Below the pieces are notes generated by a model that had not been told where the DNA came from, made no database searches, and worked only from the letters and a program-made list of their open reading frames with translations. This document shows, piece after piece, positions 35,656 to 46,198 of a stretch of DNA of 64,000 nt. This DNA is from Lycium barbarum. Lineage: Eukaryota > Streptophyta > Magnoliopsida > Solanales > Solanaceae. The translations under genes were made by a program, and so were the position numbers. Every line of letters begins with the position of its first letter. Position 1 is the stretch's first letter. The stretch is from the NCBI RefSeq assembly GCF_019175385.1, contig NC_083339.1, positions 113,197,601-113,261,600 on the forward strand, given 5' to 3'.

Positions 35656-37165
35656 TTTTTTTTTTTTTGGCGTGTTTGTATGAAAAAAGGAAGAGTTTAG
35701 TTTAAAGTCAATCTCCTTTTCACCAAGAACCTTATGACTACTACTTAAATATGACATAGGCAATTTTATCCATACAAGATATGAATTAAAATTACTTTTA
35801 AGGTGAAATCCCCGTTTTCCAGGACATATCAAAGTTTTTCACAACGGGTAATTCTAGCTAGTTCTTTAATATCTAGCATCACACTCTTCCTGTGACCTGC
35901 TATCGTCCAGTTTGCCCATATTTTTTTTTAATTCAAACTAGGACTCCTTTGATCATTGATGGGCAAAAATGTACATATTGAGTTTGGCATACCAAACTTG
36001 ATACATGACCATTAAGATGAAGCTAGTGTAATTTGTCCTAACCCAAAGTTTGAAAAAGTGATCTGCTTCATGGGGGTTCATATCTAATGTGGGATGGTTT
36101 AGTGAGTTTGATTCTAAATGATGGAAGGTTCCACCTATCCATATTTTCAAGTCCTTTAACAAAACTAGGGAGAGTAGGAAAAGAGTTGAAGGTATGGTCT
36201 TCATTAAAATCATGACTCAAAGCTGAAGGCTTGTTTGCTGGTTTATTGGCTTCTCTGAAGCAATGACTAATTAGGAAATCATGCTCTTCAAAAATTCTTT
36301 GGATCTCCATAATTTGATTGAGAATTCTCCAGTGAGGTTTCCATTTTCTTTTGATGCACTTAGTAAGCAACATGGAATCTGTTTCTCCCTAGATCCTTGT
36401 GAAACCATTCTTGGAGCACCATTGCAATCCATAGAGTAAAGCCACTGCCTCAGCAAGGTTACTGGTGCCAGGCACTATCTTGATATAGTAAGCAAAAATG
36501 ACCTTTCCTTGGTTGTTTCTGATAATTCCTCCTCCTCCACAATTTCCATTCAAGCAGCTTCCATCTAATTATAGTTTAATATAAGGGGACTCGGATTTGT
36601 ACCAGTTGACTCTAGTGATAGTATGACGTTGTATGGATGCTTTACTGGCTTGGCATAGACAGCTCCAGCTGTTTCCTAGCTTTGCATTTCCAAATTCCTT
36701 CTTTGTAACCTGCAAAACAGTGTTCAGGATATTAGTACTAGTTCTATAGAATGAAGGTTTTTCGAAATCAAACTTGTTGCTACATCTTGTACTCCACAAT
36801 TCCCAACAAATTATTTGTGGTAATGTTTTCAAGATATAATCAGCAATAGGATTTTTGTTTTTGATATTCCACCAGTTGAGCAATAGCATTTTTAGATTCA
36901 TGTTCCTGAATTCAATGCCCAATGGTGTTGCAAAGTAGTCCCACATTTTTCTAGCATGTTCCCCTGCACAAAATAAATGGTCAGTATGTTTTCAAGCTCA
37001 TTAGTCATATTAGAAGGTTCACAACAATAAAGTCATTGCCAATAATCCATTTGATATTGACTTCAACTTCACTTCTAATACCACAAAAAGCTTTCCAAGA
37101 ATAAGAACCCCCTTTTGACCATTGCACATTAACAGGATGTTTCCCATTCAGATATATTAGCCGAT
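35656..37165 (-). pseudogene. LINE ORF2 C-terminal remnant (zf-RVT plus RNase H)
   Basis: On the minus strand fragments encode, in order, a region ending ARKMWDYF and continuing NLKMLLLNWWN (zf-RVT-like), then CWELWSTRCSNKFDF, CGGGGIIRN, LAEAVALL and DSMLLTKCI, and finally LISHCFREANKPAN. That order and the last motif are typical of the RNase H domain of plant L1-type ORF2. Frames change at least twice and stops occur near 36565 and 36520. The piece lies in the intron between exons ending 35367 and starting 37244, in antisense. A T-run at 35656-35668 on plus may be its A-tail. No clean target duplication was found. Confidence 0.65.
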
Positions 37166-38969
37166 GTGATGATTAATTATTGTTTTAATGTAAAAGGAAT
37201 TTTGATTGTTCGTGTGTTTCTTCATAACATATCTGTTTTTTAGGAGAAGTTTGTAATTGATTTGGACGAGCATTACGTGAAAGATAGTTGTGAGGATATT
37301 TTGAAAAATAGAAGCCGACAATGGCGGTACAAGTTAAAACGGCTATTTGAAAGCGCACGTTCGGAGGAAGAAGCTCGTAAAATTGAAGTGCCAGAGTTGA
37401 CCCGAGAAAATTGGAATAAGCTTTGTGACATGTGGGCTGATCCAGAGCATAAGGTAATTTATATTCATGTTATTATCCTTGTTAATTAAGTTACATATAT
37501 TTATATGTTCTTTGTAGAAACGATGCGACATAAACAGGGCCAATCGAAGTAAGCTTAAAACTAATCATTTCATGGGGTCAAAAGCGTTTGTACCGGCTCG
37601 TGCTGAACTTGTAAGTTATACCATTTTTGTTCTTTTTACTAACAATATTTTAGTACTACTTCATATTAATATTTTATTTTATAGGCTGAAAATGGAGTAG
37701 AGCCTGATAGAATCGAGTTCTACAAGAGTACTCATTACTCGACTGAAAAAGGATGGTCATCTTTAGAGGCTAAGACAAACTATGTAAGAAAATTATTATT
37801 TTAATACCATATCCATTGCATTTGTCCGGGTAAATATTCTTCAGAAGTTGTGTCTTCCTTCTTTTTGTCTTAGAAATCAAGATTAGCTTTGAATAATTCA
37901 TAATAAATTTTTTCTTGTGATTGAACTTTAAAATAATGAAAATTCTACTTTACAACAGAAACAACTACTCAAGTCAATTCCCGAGCGAGTTTGGTGAATT
38001 CCATTTTACCAAGGAATATTGATTTTGTTATAGTCTTCCCAGAAAACGGATTTCCAATCTAGATGTTGTGTTCGCTGAAAAAATTTGTGTGTTGTGCTGC
38101 TATTTGGTAGCGTGATTTTCATTGCAATATAGTTGTATTTGCTGCTAGATTTATAATTAATTTAAATAATATTACTATTCTTATGCAGAACACCATGAAA
38201 GATTTGAAAGATATATATATACTTCGGGAGAGCCAGGAGAGCCTTGCATGACTATTGATCAAATTATGGATACTGTACTTGGTACAAAATCGGGGTAAAT
38301 AAAAGGTCTCGGTTATGGTCCGAAACCCGATACTACCAGAGCCACACAAAGAAGAACAGCAGAGTTAGAAGACTCCCTTAGAAAGAGGAAGCTGCTAGTG
38401 CCCAACATGATTTACAGAAACGATTAAATGCAGCTGAAGTTGTGGTAGAAACCCAGCAGTCCAAGATAGAAAACCAGCAGGCCCAGATAGAAACTCAGCA
38501 GGCCCAGATACAAGCATTAAATTCTCAATTGGTTACTTTAGCAGCACGCCAAGAGGAAATGTTTAAAAAAATGCAACATTTTGCTAGCTCATCGCCATCA
38601 AGGTTAGAAGTAACACAACTTTACATGATAAGTTCTATTTTTGTTCTTTTATTATATATGCCTCTTATACAACTGTACTCATCAAAACTGGAATAAACAT
38701 GAAGGAAAGAGTAGTACTCCTCATAAATCTAGCTAGACACTTGAAACATAAAAAGAGTTACTGCTATTAGGAGAAGATATTAGAATTGTTGTTGTTGCAG
38801 CAGTCTTTAAACTTTGAGATATTTATTTATCCAGGATAATACTCATTAATTGGTGGTCCTCTTTCATATACTAAACTAGACTTGAAGTTAGGAATAGTTG
38901 ATTGTTTTCATGATTGCAGATTTGCAGTAATTAGTTTATATGTTCCAGTTAAGCTTCTGCAAACTCGTA

Positions 38970-39055
38970 GTTTTTTTTTTTCTTTTTTTCGGGTAACTAA
39001 CATTGTATTATTTACCAAGTAAGTCTGTACAACTCAAACAAAAAAAAAAAAAAAA
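38970..39055 (-). mobile_element. LINE 3' tail in the last intron of the transposase gene
   Basis: T-runs at 38971-38989 are followed by gggtaactaacattgtatta, similar to the tail near 27505. An A-run at 39038-39054 follows. It probably continues some way right, but the boundary is unclear. Confidence 0.4.
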
Positions 39056-39845
39056 CAATCACTACTGTTAAGAATATTACTATTCTTACTCCACATAACC
39101 TGTTTAGTGTTAAGAACAGGTCTCAAAGACCACGAATCTACAAAGCTTGAACCGAGACAGTGTAGTATCACATTTGGGAAAAGCAATACCAATAGCAGCT
39201 TTCATGTTCCAAAAATTGTTTTGTACCTTCTACTCCAATACTATTTATTCTTCTAATGAAAGCAGCAGAGTTGTTCAATGTTTTCATACCCATAATGTTG
39301 CTTATGTATTGATGATGTTCCAAATTGATAAACCATTTTGATGAACTCAATTTAGCTTTGGATTGTGCGCTCATAACCATTGAGCTTTGAATTCTTCAAC
39401 TTCTACACTTTAAATCTATATCTTATTTTTCTTCTCTCTTTTCGACAGGTATTAAATGTGGGAATTGAATCAAGACTGATTGCAAGCTAAGTTTTACCAC
39501 ATTATTAGTATTTTGGAAGAAACCTGCACTATCTGTCTTAGTTTAGGAGTAATATTTCGTATATTTCAGTTGGATTGGTACTTTGGAAGAAATTGCATTG
39601 TCTATCTTAGTTTAGGAGTAATATTTAGTATATTTCAGTTGGATTTTCTTGTTAGTAGACATATTTTACTTTTATTTAGGAGTTTGTAATGAGATATGAT
39701 CTCAGTACAATTTTAGTTGTTAATTGTATGATCATGGGTGAATTGTATCATTATCTGGCATGTTTTATTATTTTATTTTCAATTTATGCAATTCTAATTT
39801 TAAAAATTATTACCTACAAAATAATTAAACGTCATTGAATGTCTA

Positions 39846-40599
39846 TAATTAGTGACAAATATTTTGTCATTAAAGGATTAATTTTTGGCGACGACTAAAC
39901 TAAATTTTTCTAGACAAATATATTTTCGTCACGAAACAAATTATTTCGTCATAAGTTGACTACATTTAGCGACAAAAATATATTTGTCCCAGTATCCTCC
40001 TCCTTGTTGGGTACGAATTAATGTTGTATGTTATGACAATTTATAGTGACAATTGTTTTTGTCAGCAAAAGCAATACTATTAGAGACGAGATGATAGATT
40101 CAACTACAAAATTGTAAACTTTGTTTATAACAACAAATTTGTCACTAATCCCTATACGTTTAGGGACGAAACATTTTTTTGTATATAAAAGGTAGTCTTT
40201 ACTGACGAAATTACATTATTTCAGCTACAAAATACATATAACTTTTGAGACAATTGATATCGTCACTGAACAAACTAAATAGTTAGTGACAAGGTAGTTT
40301 CGTCGGTATTAATAGTCTCTTTAGTGACAAAAACACACTATCAACTACGATAATCTATCCTTTTTATGACAAATATGTTAGTCACAAATACTATGCATTT
40401 GGGGACGAAAGGAAGATTTCGTAGTTAATAAACTTTATTTAGCGACGAAACACTAAGTTGTCTTTGTATACTTTTAGCGACCCGCTTTTCGGGACGAATG
40501 ATTGACGAATTTTTTTTCGTCACACAAGATTTTTGGTGACGAAATATGACTTATAAGTGACGAAATTATTTGTCCCTGATAATCGAATTTGTTGTAGTG
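39846..40599 (+). mobile_element. CACTA element right end: subterminal repeats and TIR
   Basis: Many scattered direct and inverted copies of short motifs such as gcgacgaaa, tagtgacaaa and cgtcacgaaa. These are the pattern of CACTA subterminal repeats to which the transposase binds. The block ends gttgtagtg at 40599, the reverse complement of a CACTACAAC terminus. It starts about 0.4 kb after the stop of the transposase gene and has the same orientation. No matching left terminus was found between 24 and 27 kb, so the left end is deleted or beyond recognition. Confidence 0.75.
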
Positions 40600-41860
40600 G
40601 TAGTTGTGTGCACTTGGGTTCTGAATGAGAATATTATTATTGAAATTTTCTCTCCTTCGACTGTATGGTGGAAGATTATGCAGTGTTTGACCATCATCTA
40701 TGTGCTCTTCATACAGTCAAAACACTGCATAATCTTCCACCATAAAGTCAGAAAATATTGCAAAGTCTACCAAAGAAATCCAGAACATTAGTTCCTCCGC
40801 ACCATTAATTTAAAATATTTCAAAGCTTGCTGCAATCATCATTGAAAATGAAAACTCTGAAACTAGTCAATTCCATTCTATGGCAATTATTGCACAATCA
40901 AAATCATCTCCACTTGCAGGTTGTGGGAGGGTATCATATTTACACGTAATGTCAAATTCAAACCTCTATTTACCAAACCTACAATATAATTTTATTTTTG
41001 TTAGCATAATAACTAAAGACTAAACTATGCAGTGACCTTCTTTCCCACTCATTGTGAATTTTAAGAGTTGACTTCGGAGAAGATGATAGGCAATGATGAG
41101 AAACGAAATGGTCGATGTAACTTTTCTGGTTCTCTTTTAAATTCTGATACTTCTTAAAAACAATTCATGTCTTACCATTTTCAGATAAGATGGTGTGATT
41201 TTATGGCACAAACGCCTTGGACATTATAGTTTTCATTATTTGAAACTTCTGTACCCAAAGTTATTTACTAGTAATAAAGATATCTTTGTGTTTCAATGTA
41301 AATTATGCATGTATCTATGCAAGATAACCAAGGAAAACTTATCCTAACCATTTTTACGATCCTCAAAACCATTTCATCTTGTTCATAGTGATATTTGGGG
41401 ACTAGCACAATTGCCTAATATTATAGGAGCAAGGTGGTTCATTACTATCATTGATAACAATTCTATCTGATTAAAGAAAAATCATATGTAGTACTCCTAT
41501 GTTTAAGCAATTTCACAAGATAATTAAAAATATTCTCCAATCATGCATTTAATTCTTAGAACTGACCATACTGGAAAATAATATTCCCCACATGATTAGA
41601 AGGACTATGTTATTGAGCACAGTTGTTTTTACGTACCAGACATATTATACTTATACTCCTCAACAATACAGTGTAGCTGAAAGGAAAAATATTCATATTT
41701 TGGAGGTTGACCATTAACTGATGTTCACTTCAATGTCCCTCAATTTTTTTGGTAATCATACTGTGTATTGAGCTATCATTTGATAATAAATTTGATCTAA
41801 TGAATGCTTTGGGTATTTTAACTTAAAGTGGGGTCAAATTTTATCGAATTTATTTTTTGG
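40600..41860 (+). pseudogene. Ty1/copia retroelement fragment, copy 1 (leader, gag start, integrase)
   Basis: Shares the segment 40603-41272 with copy 2 at 49824-50659. Around 40750 lies a gag-like start (copy 2 ATG, here mutated) reading KSTKEIQN. Farther on, decayed frames give SDIWGLAQLP and GARWFITII near 41390-41450, then QYSVAERKN near 41665-41690. These are motifs of a copia integrase core. Compared with copy 2, about 150 bp holding the protease motif are missing near 40899. The left boundary coincides with the CACTA end at 40599. Frames are broken throughout. Confidence 0.65.
40664..40744. other. Hairpin in copia fragment, copy 1
   Basis: Left arm 40664-40690 (tatggtggaagattatgcag and on) pairs with right arm 40717-40744 across a 26-bp spacer, with one unpaired base. 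The same hairpin is preserved at 49889-49970 in copy 2 with one arm substitution. Confidence 0.85.
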
Positions 41861-41878
41861 CAGTCATACTATGTAGGA

Positions 41879-42934
41879 GTCGTTTGGTTAGGAAACAAGT
41901 TATTCTGGGATTATAATGACGGAACTATAATAGGGGGACTAAATATGGTGATGGAATTATTTAGTGGATATATTTTTATTGGGAGATGTTTGGTTCATTA
42001 GACTAAAAAATGGGATATACATAATATAATATAAAACATGTGTTTGGTGTATACAGATAAGTTGGGATAAACTTTTATTCCAATTTTAACCTTGAAATTT
42101 TTAAAAGACGGGGGGGGGGGGGGGGGGGGGGGGAAGAGCCTTGGAAAAGGACATCTTTGGTTTTCAAAAAATTGCGTAGATTACACTTCTTTTGGGGTGG
42201 TCTTTAAATGTTACCCCTCATATTTGTGGTCTTTAAGTTTTGCCCTTCGCTTGAAAAATGGTCTTATACCTGAGGTTCTGGGTTTGAACCCTCGCTCAGA
42301 CATAAATTAAAAAAAAAAATCGTAAGGCAGGGCTTGGGTCACATGTATGCCAGGAATAACCAAAGTTATGCCAGACCTGACATAGTTATGCCTTATGGGC
42401 AGACTTTTAGTTAAACCTTAACTAAAAGTCTGCCCATAAGGTAGAATTTTTTCTTAAGACATAGTTTAATTATGCCTTATGGGGCAGACTTTTAGTTAAG
42501 GCATAACTAAAAGTATGCTCCATAATGCATAACTTTTCCTTAAGACATAGAATTTGCCTTATAAGGCAAACTTTTAGAAAAGTTCCACCTTCTAGGGCAA
42601 ACTTTTAGTTATGTTTTATGAGGCAGACTTTTAGTTAAGACATAACTAAAAGTATGCCTTATAAAGCGAAACTTATAGTTATGCCGGGTTTGGCATAACT
42701 TTAGTTATTCCTTAAGAAGTATAAGCCGGGTCCGGCATACAGGCGACCCAAGCCTTGCTTTGCGATTTTTTTTTTTTTAGTTTATGCCTGAGCAAGGGTT
42801 CGAATCCAGATGCTCATGATTTCTACGCGAAGCTTAAGATTATAACACGAGTATAAATTGGAATGAATTAAATTTGAGTTATGCAGTTACTAAATCGTGC
42901 ATTGAGGAAGTAAGTTATTCATTATCCAAACGAC
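41879..42934. mobile_element. MITE or foldback-like element with gtcgtttgg ends
   Basis: Left end gtcgtttggttaggaaac at 41879 and right end attatccaaacgac at 42921-42934 are inverted repeats, with further pairing of caagttattc-like sequence. The middle holds a G-run (about 42110-42133), repeated palindromes of the cttttagttaaggcataact type, and an inner foldback (42279-42809). No coding region. Related ends occur at 50817. A target duplication could not be defined. Confidence 0.55.
42279..42809. repeat. Inner foldback with about 75-bp arms
   Basis: Arm 42279-42352 (tgggtttgaaccctcgctca ... gcttgggtcacatgtatgcc) is the imperfect reverse complement of 42733-42809 (ggcatacaggcgacccaagc ... gagcaagggttcgaatcc). 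The loop contains several self-complementary copies of ttagttaaggcataactaaa. Confidence 0.85.
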
Positions 42935-44440
42935 CGCCAACCCAAAGTTTTATAAAGGACCAAACTTGGCGTCTAGCTATTGTAGCAGCGTACAAGTTGC
43001 GATAGTTTTTAAAAAAAGGGCAACACTAATAAGAGACTTCAGAAGAATCATTATTTCAACAACTCCAAAGCCTAGTAATCTTCATTCAAGGTAACCCATT
43101 TACTCTCTCTATGATTTCTTTTATTCTTTGATGATATATGGTGTTGCTATGTAAAGTTTAAGATGAAAGATAGAGTCTAGAAGATTATTTTGAGTAGAAG
43201 ACATCACTGCATTGAAGTATTACACAAATCCATTAGGCTTGAATGAAGAGATGACGAATAGTGTTTCCAAATTTTAGAAATTAATTGTTTAATGGTATAA
43301 ATGACTCAAATTAGTATAAATTGGATTGAATTAAATTTGATTTGAGTATAAATTGATGGATATGATCTTCTTGTTGTAGATTGATTGTTTTTGAACGTGT
43401 TTGGATGTTGTTTGATAAATTGGAGCATACGTGAGCTCAATTTAAAGAAATTGAGGTAAGTTCAGATGTACCCTTTCTTGAATTTCGTTTACTTAAAGCC
43501 ATGCCTTCCATGTGTTTATGAAAATGTCCAGAAAGTGAATGTGAGCTCCTAAGGGCGAGCAAACGATAATTCTCCATGTCTTTCATGAAAATTATGATCT
43601 GTGCTATCTTGAGTATGTCATGACATGTTTTTATGAATGTTTGAGCTTATGATTTAAATTGTGAAGATAGCACCATATGCCATGTTTTAATCAAGTTACG
43701 AACTTGTTTCCAAAAATAAAGAGCACGTTTGAAATAAAAGTCATATTTACTGCCTTCATTTAGGTCTGGAGCTTTGAATTTTGAATATGTTTAAAAATGA
43801 TTTATTTGAGAATAATAATATGTTGGGCTATTAATTCACTATTGAGATTGATTTTGAGGGTCAAAAGTGCCAAGAAAAAATTTGGGAGTACAAATGGTAA
43901 ACTGAGAGGGCTTAGGCCTAGAAATTGCACGCCTCAGTGTAGGAGTTTGAGATAGAGAAATACATGTCCTAGCAACCTTTGATATTGATTCATACCATGA
44001 AGTTATAGTGAGACGGGTAATTTGATTGAGTCGATACCCAAGGTCGGATATGTCATACCATACGTCACTATGGCATGGCGGTTCTTCTAATCTAGTTGTT
44101 ATCCAAGACTGGACACCGTGAGTCAGTGAGCTTATGTACTCCCCAGTTATTGAGATACTCTATGATGAGATGAAAATGTTTAAGTTTAAAGTTCCCTATC
44201 TGATTTCAAATCTTTAGATGTTTCGGAGATTTATGAAATGTCTTTCTTGATTTGAATTTCATATACATAGCTTGATGTTTTCTTTAAAGTCTTGCCCCAA
44301 TCTTGAGTTAGGGAGTCGATGTTACTTGCTAAGTACGATGTTGGATGTACTCAGACTTGCTTGGCAATATTTCTATTTTTCCCCTCTAGGTGCAGTTGAG
44401 TTCGGGCACGGGGATGCAAGCTAGACATCAGTGCTATCAA
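42935..44440 (+). mobile_element. Gypsy-type LTR fragment (plus orientation)
   Basis: Contains stretches I recognise from Solanaceae gypsy LTRs: ggagtcgatgttacttgcta followed by agtacgatgttggatgtact, and cccctctaggtgcagttgag near 44385. No reading frame of note. Bases 42935-43040 match the reverse complement of 50663-50780. Ends and target duplication are not visible. Confidence 0.5.
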
Positions 44441-44740
44441 AAGCGATAAGTGCAAAAAGCTCTAAGGTCCTTTGGGGCTTTAAGCGCAGAGCCCAAATAA
44501 AGCGTGGGCTTTAATGAAAAAAGATGCATATGGAGCCAAGTAGTTTTAAAAAATAATTAATAATCACATTGCACAAGCTAATGGGTATATATCAGTAAAC
44601 AGATGGGGGAAGGGAATTTTAGAAACAATTACTATACAATTGTGAGTGAAACATTTAGGTAGATTAGCACCAACAGGAAAAAGGCTGTCATAGCCAGAGT
44701 AACATCTGGCCAACATATCATGACTGTTCCTCAATGCTCC

Positions 44741-45438
44741 ATTTTTCAAGTGATATCATGACTACTTCTGAATGCTCCATTTGCTTGGAGGTTGTTATAG
44801 ATAACAATAGGAGATCCATAACCAAGCTTCACTGTAGACATTTCTTTCCTTTGGTATGTAACATAAATTTTAAATTTCGCAGATATCTAATAGCTAGAAC
44901 ATAATTGTATACTTCATTCATGTAAAGGTTACTAGATCTGCTGCTTTTGGGGGGCTTTGCTTTATAAAAAAATTATTTCTAGTTAATCACTTTGTTTAGA
45001 CTTGTTAATATTTGTGGTGTTATGAACTATTTCAGGTATTTGTTTGCCCAATTCTTTTTTTCGGTAAGTCCAATTTTTTTTCCTCGTAAATACAAATCAT
45101 AAACATACAAAAAAGGAATAAAGTAGGGCGAACAAATACCTAGAATTAATAGATTATTTAAAACCACCAATATTAACAAGTCTAAACAAAGTGATTAATG
45201 ATAAAAAAGAATTTAAATCAAATCTCCAAAAGCAGCAGATCTAGTAACCTTTACATGGATGAAGTATACAAAATACGTCCTAGCTACTAGACAATCTTTC
45301 AAAATTAAGATTTATGTTACATGCCCAAATGAAAGAATGACCACATTAAAGTTTGGCTACTGACCTCCCATTGTTATTTAAAACAACTTCTAAGCAAATG
45401 AACGTCGGTAAGCAATAAAATATATCACTTGAAAAAGG
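44741..45438. repeat. Large inverted repeat, arms about 310 bp
   Basis: The left arm 44741-45051 starts tttttcaagtgatatc and includes tgtaaaggttactagatctg and tcactttgtttagacttgtt. The right arm 45128-45438 is its reverse complement with scattered mismatches and ends gatatcacttgaaaaa-like sequence. The spacer is about 75 bp. No coding frame. Flanks show no clear target duplication. Transcription would give a long hairpin RNA. Confidence 0.85.
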
Positions 45439-46198
45439 ATTATTGGATACAAGCATTGAAGATGAAGAAGAATCGGCTATGGTGAATTAAGAGTTTACAA
45501 GCTTGATGAATGTCGAGTTGTACAAACTAAGCCTTGTATATAAAAAATGAAAGGAGTCAAGACTGAAGTGAGATACTCTAAACACAAACCCTTTTATAGG
45601 ATATGTTTTAACAACCTTTTATAGATAATAAATCGGAAAAATGGTGGAACAAATGGAAAAACTATTAATTTCAGAATTTTTAGTAAGTCAATAATGGTCA
45701 TATAGAATCATTTGTTGCAGAAAGTTTGTTATATTACGGAGTATTTATTTAGGTGTCAAGATTTTTTTTAATCTTGGTCCCAACCAGAATCATTATTGAT
45801 TGACCTTAAGTGCTTAATCTGGTGTTAGATTCTCTATTCAAACAATTTCTCAAGTATCTTCATGGAAACAAAAGTTTATAATATTAATAAAGTTATCTTT
45901 ATTAGCAACAACAAATAGTTTAGGTATCAAACTGTTGTAGTGGTGAGTGAAAATTGGATTTCAATTTATTTAAAATTGTTCATATTTTATTTAGTTCTTG
46001 CAACTCTATAAAATTATACCGCAATATCAGTCCTTAAATTCTTGGAGTGTTGCAAGATAACTAAAAATTAGTAATTAAGCCTCCAACTTGAGTAGTGTAG
46101 TCATGAAAATTACAATTAGTTAAAGATGAAATGGTATCGCTTGTTTGAGGACAAACAAGATACTTGTTTATTGAAACATCTCTAATGAAACAATTGTA

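Larger units (their letters stand above)
26841..39455 (+). pseudogene. CACTA (En/Spm) transposase-family gene, Transposase_24-like, decayed
   Basis: Exons joined by GT-AG junctions: 26841-26949, 35120-35367, 37244-37453, 37518-37610, 37685-37783, 38189-38602, 39449-39455. The first five coding exons are open and in phase (36 codons plus 1 nt, then 249, 210, 93 and 99 nt). They encode MAPGGRIF, a basic GRGKTRGKG segment, IPVGKGRPTKP, NELGIIARN, LPKKWKELTRED, HYVKDSCEDIL and STEKGWSSLE, typical of plant Ptta/En/Spm proteins. Exon 6 ends in a heptad-like QQAQIETQQ repeat, a likely coiled coil. It has a TA-run frameshift near 38210, a stop at 38296-38298 and a second frameshift near 38382. The last intron puts a stop right after SPSRY. 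Subterminal CACTA repeats follow 0.4 kb downstream. The 8.2-kb first intron is swollen by later insertions. No TNP2-type transposase was seen. Confidence 0.75.

Noticed and set aside
39061..39080. Left CACTA terminus (tcactactg)
   Set aside because: It lies inside the gene's last intron beside a LINE tail and does not continue with the bases expected from the right terminus.
45928..45945. Second CACTA right end (ctgttgtagtgg)
   Set aside because: The nine bases match, but no subterminal repeat cluster precedes it and no partner end was found.
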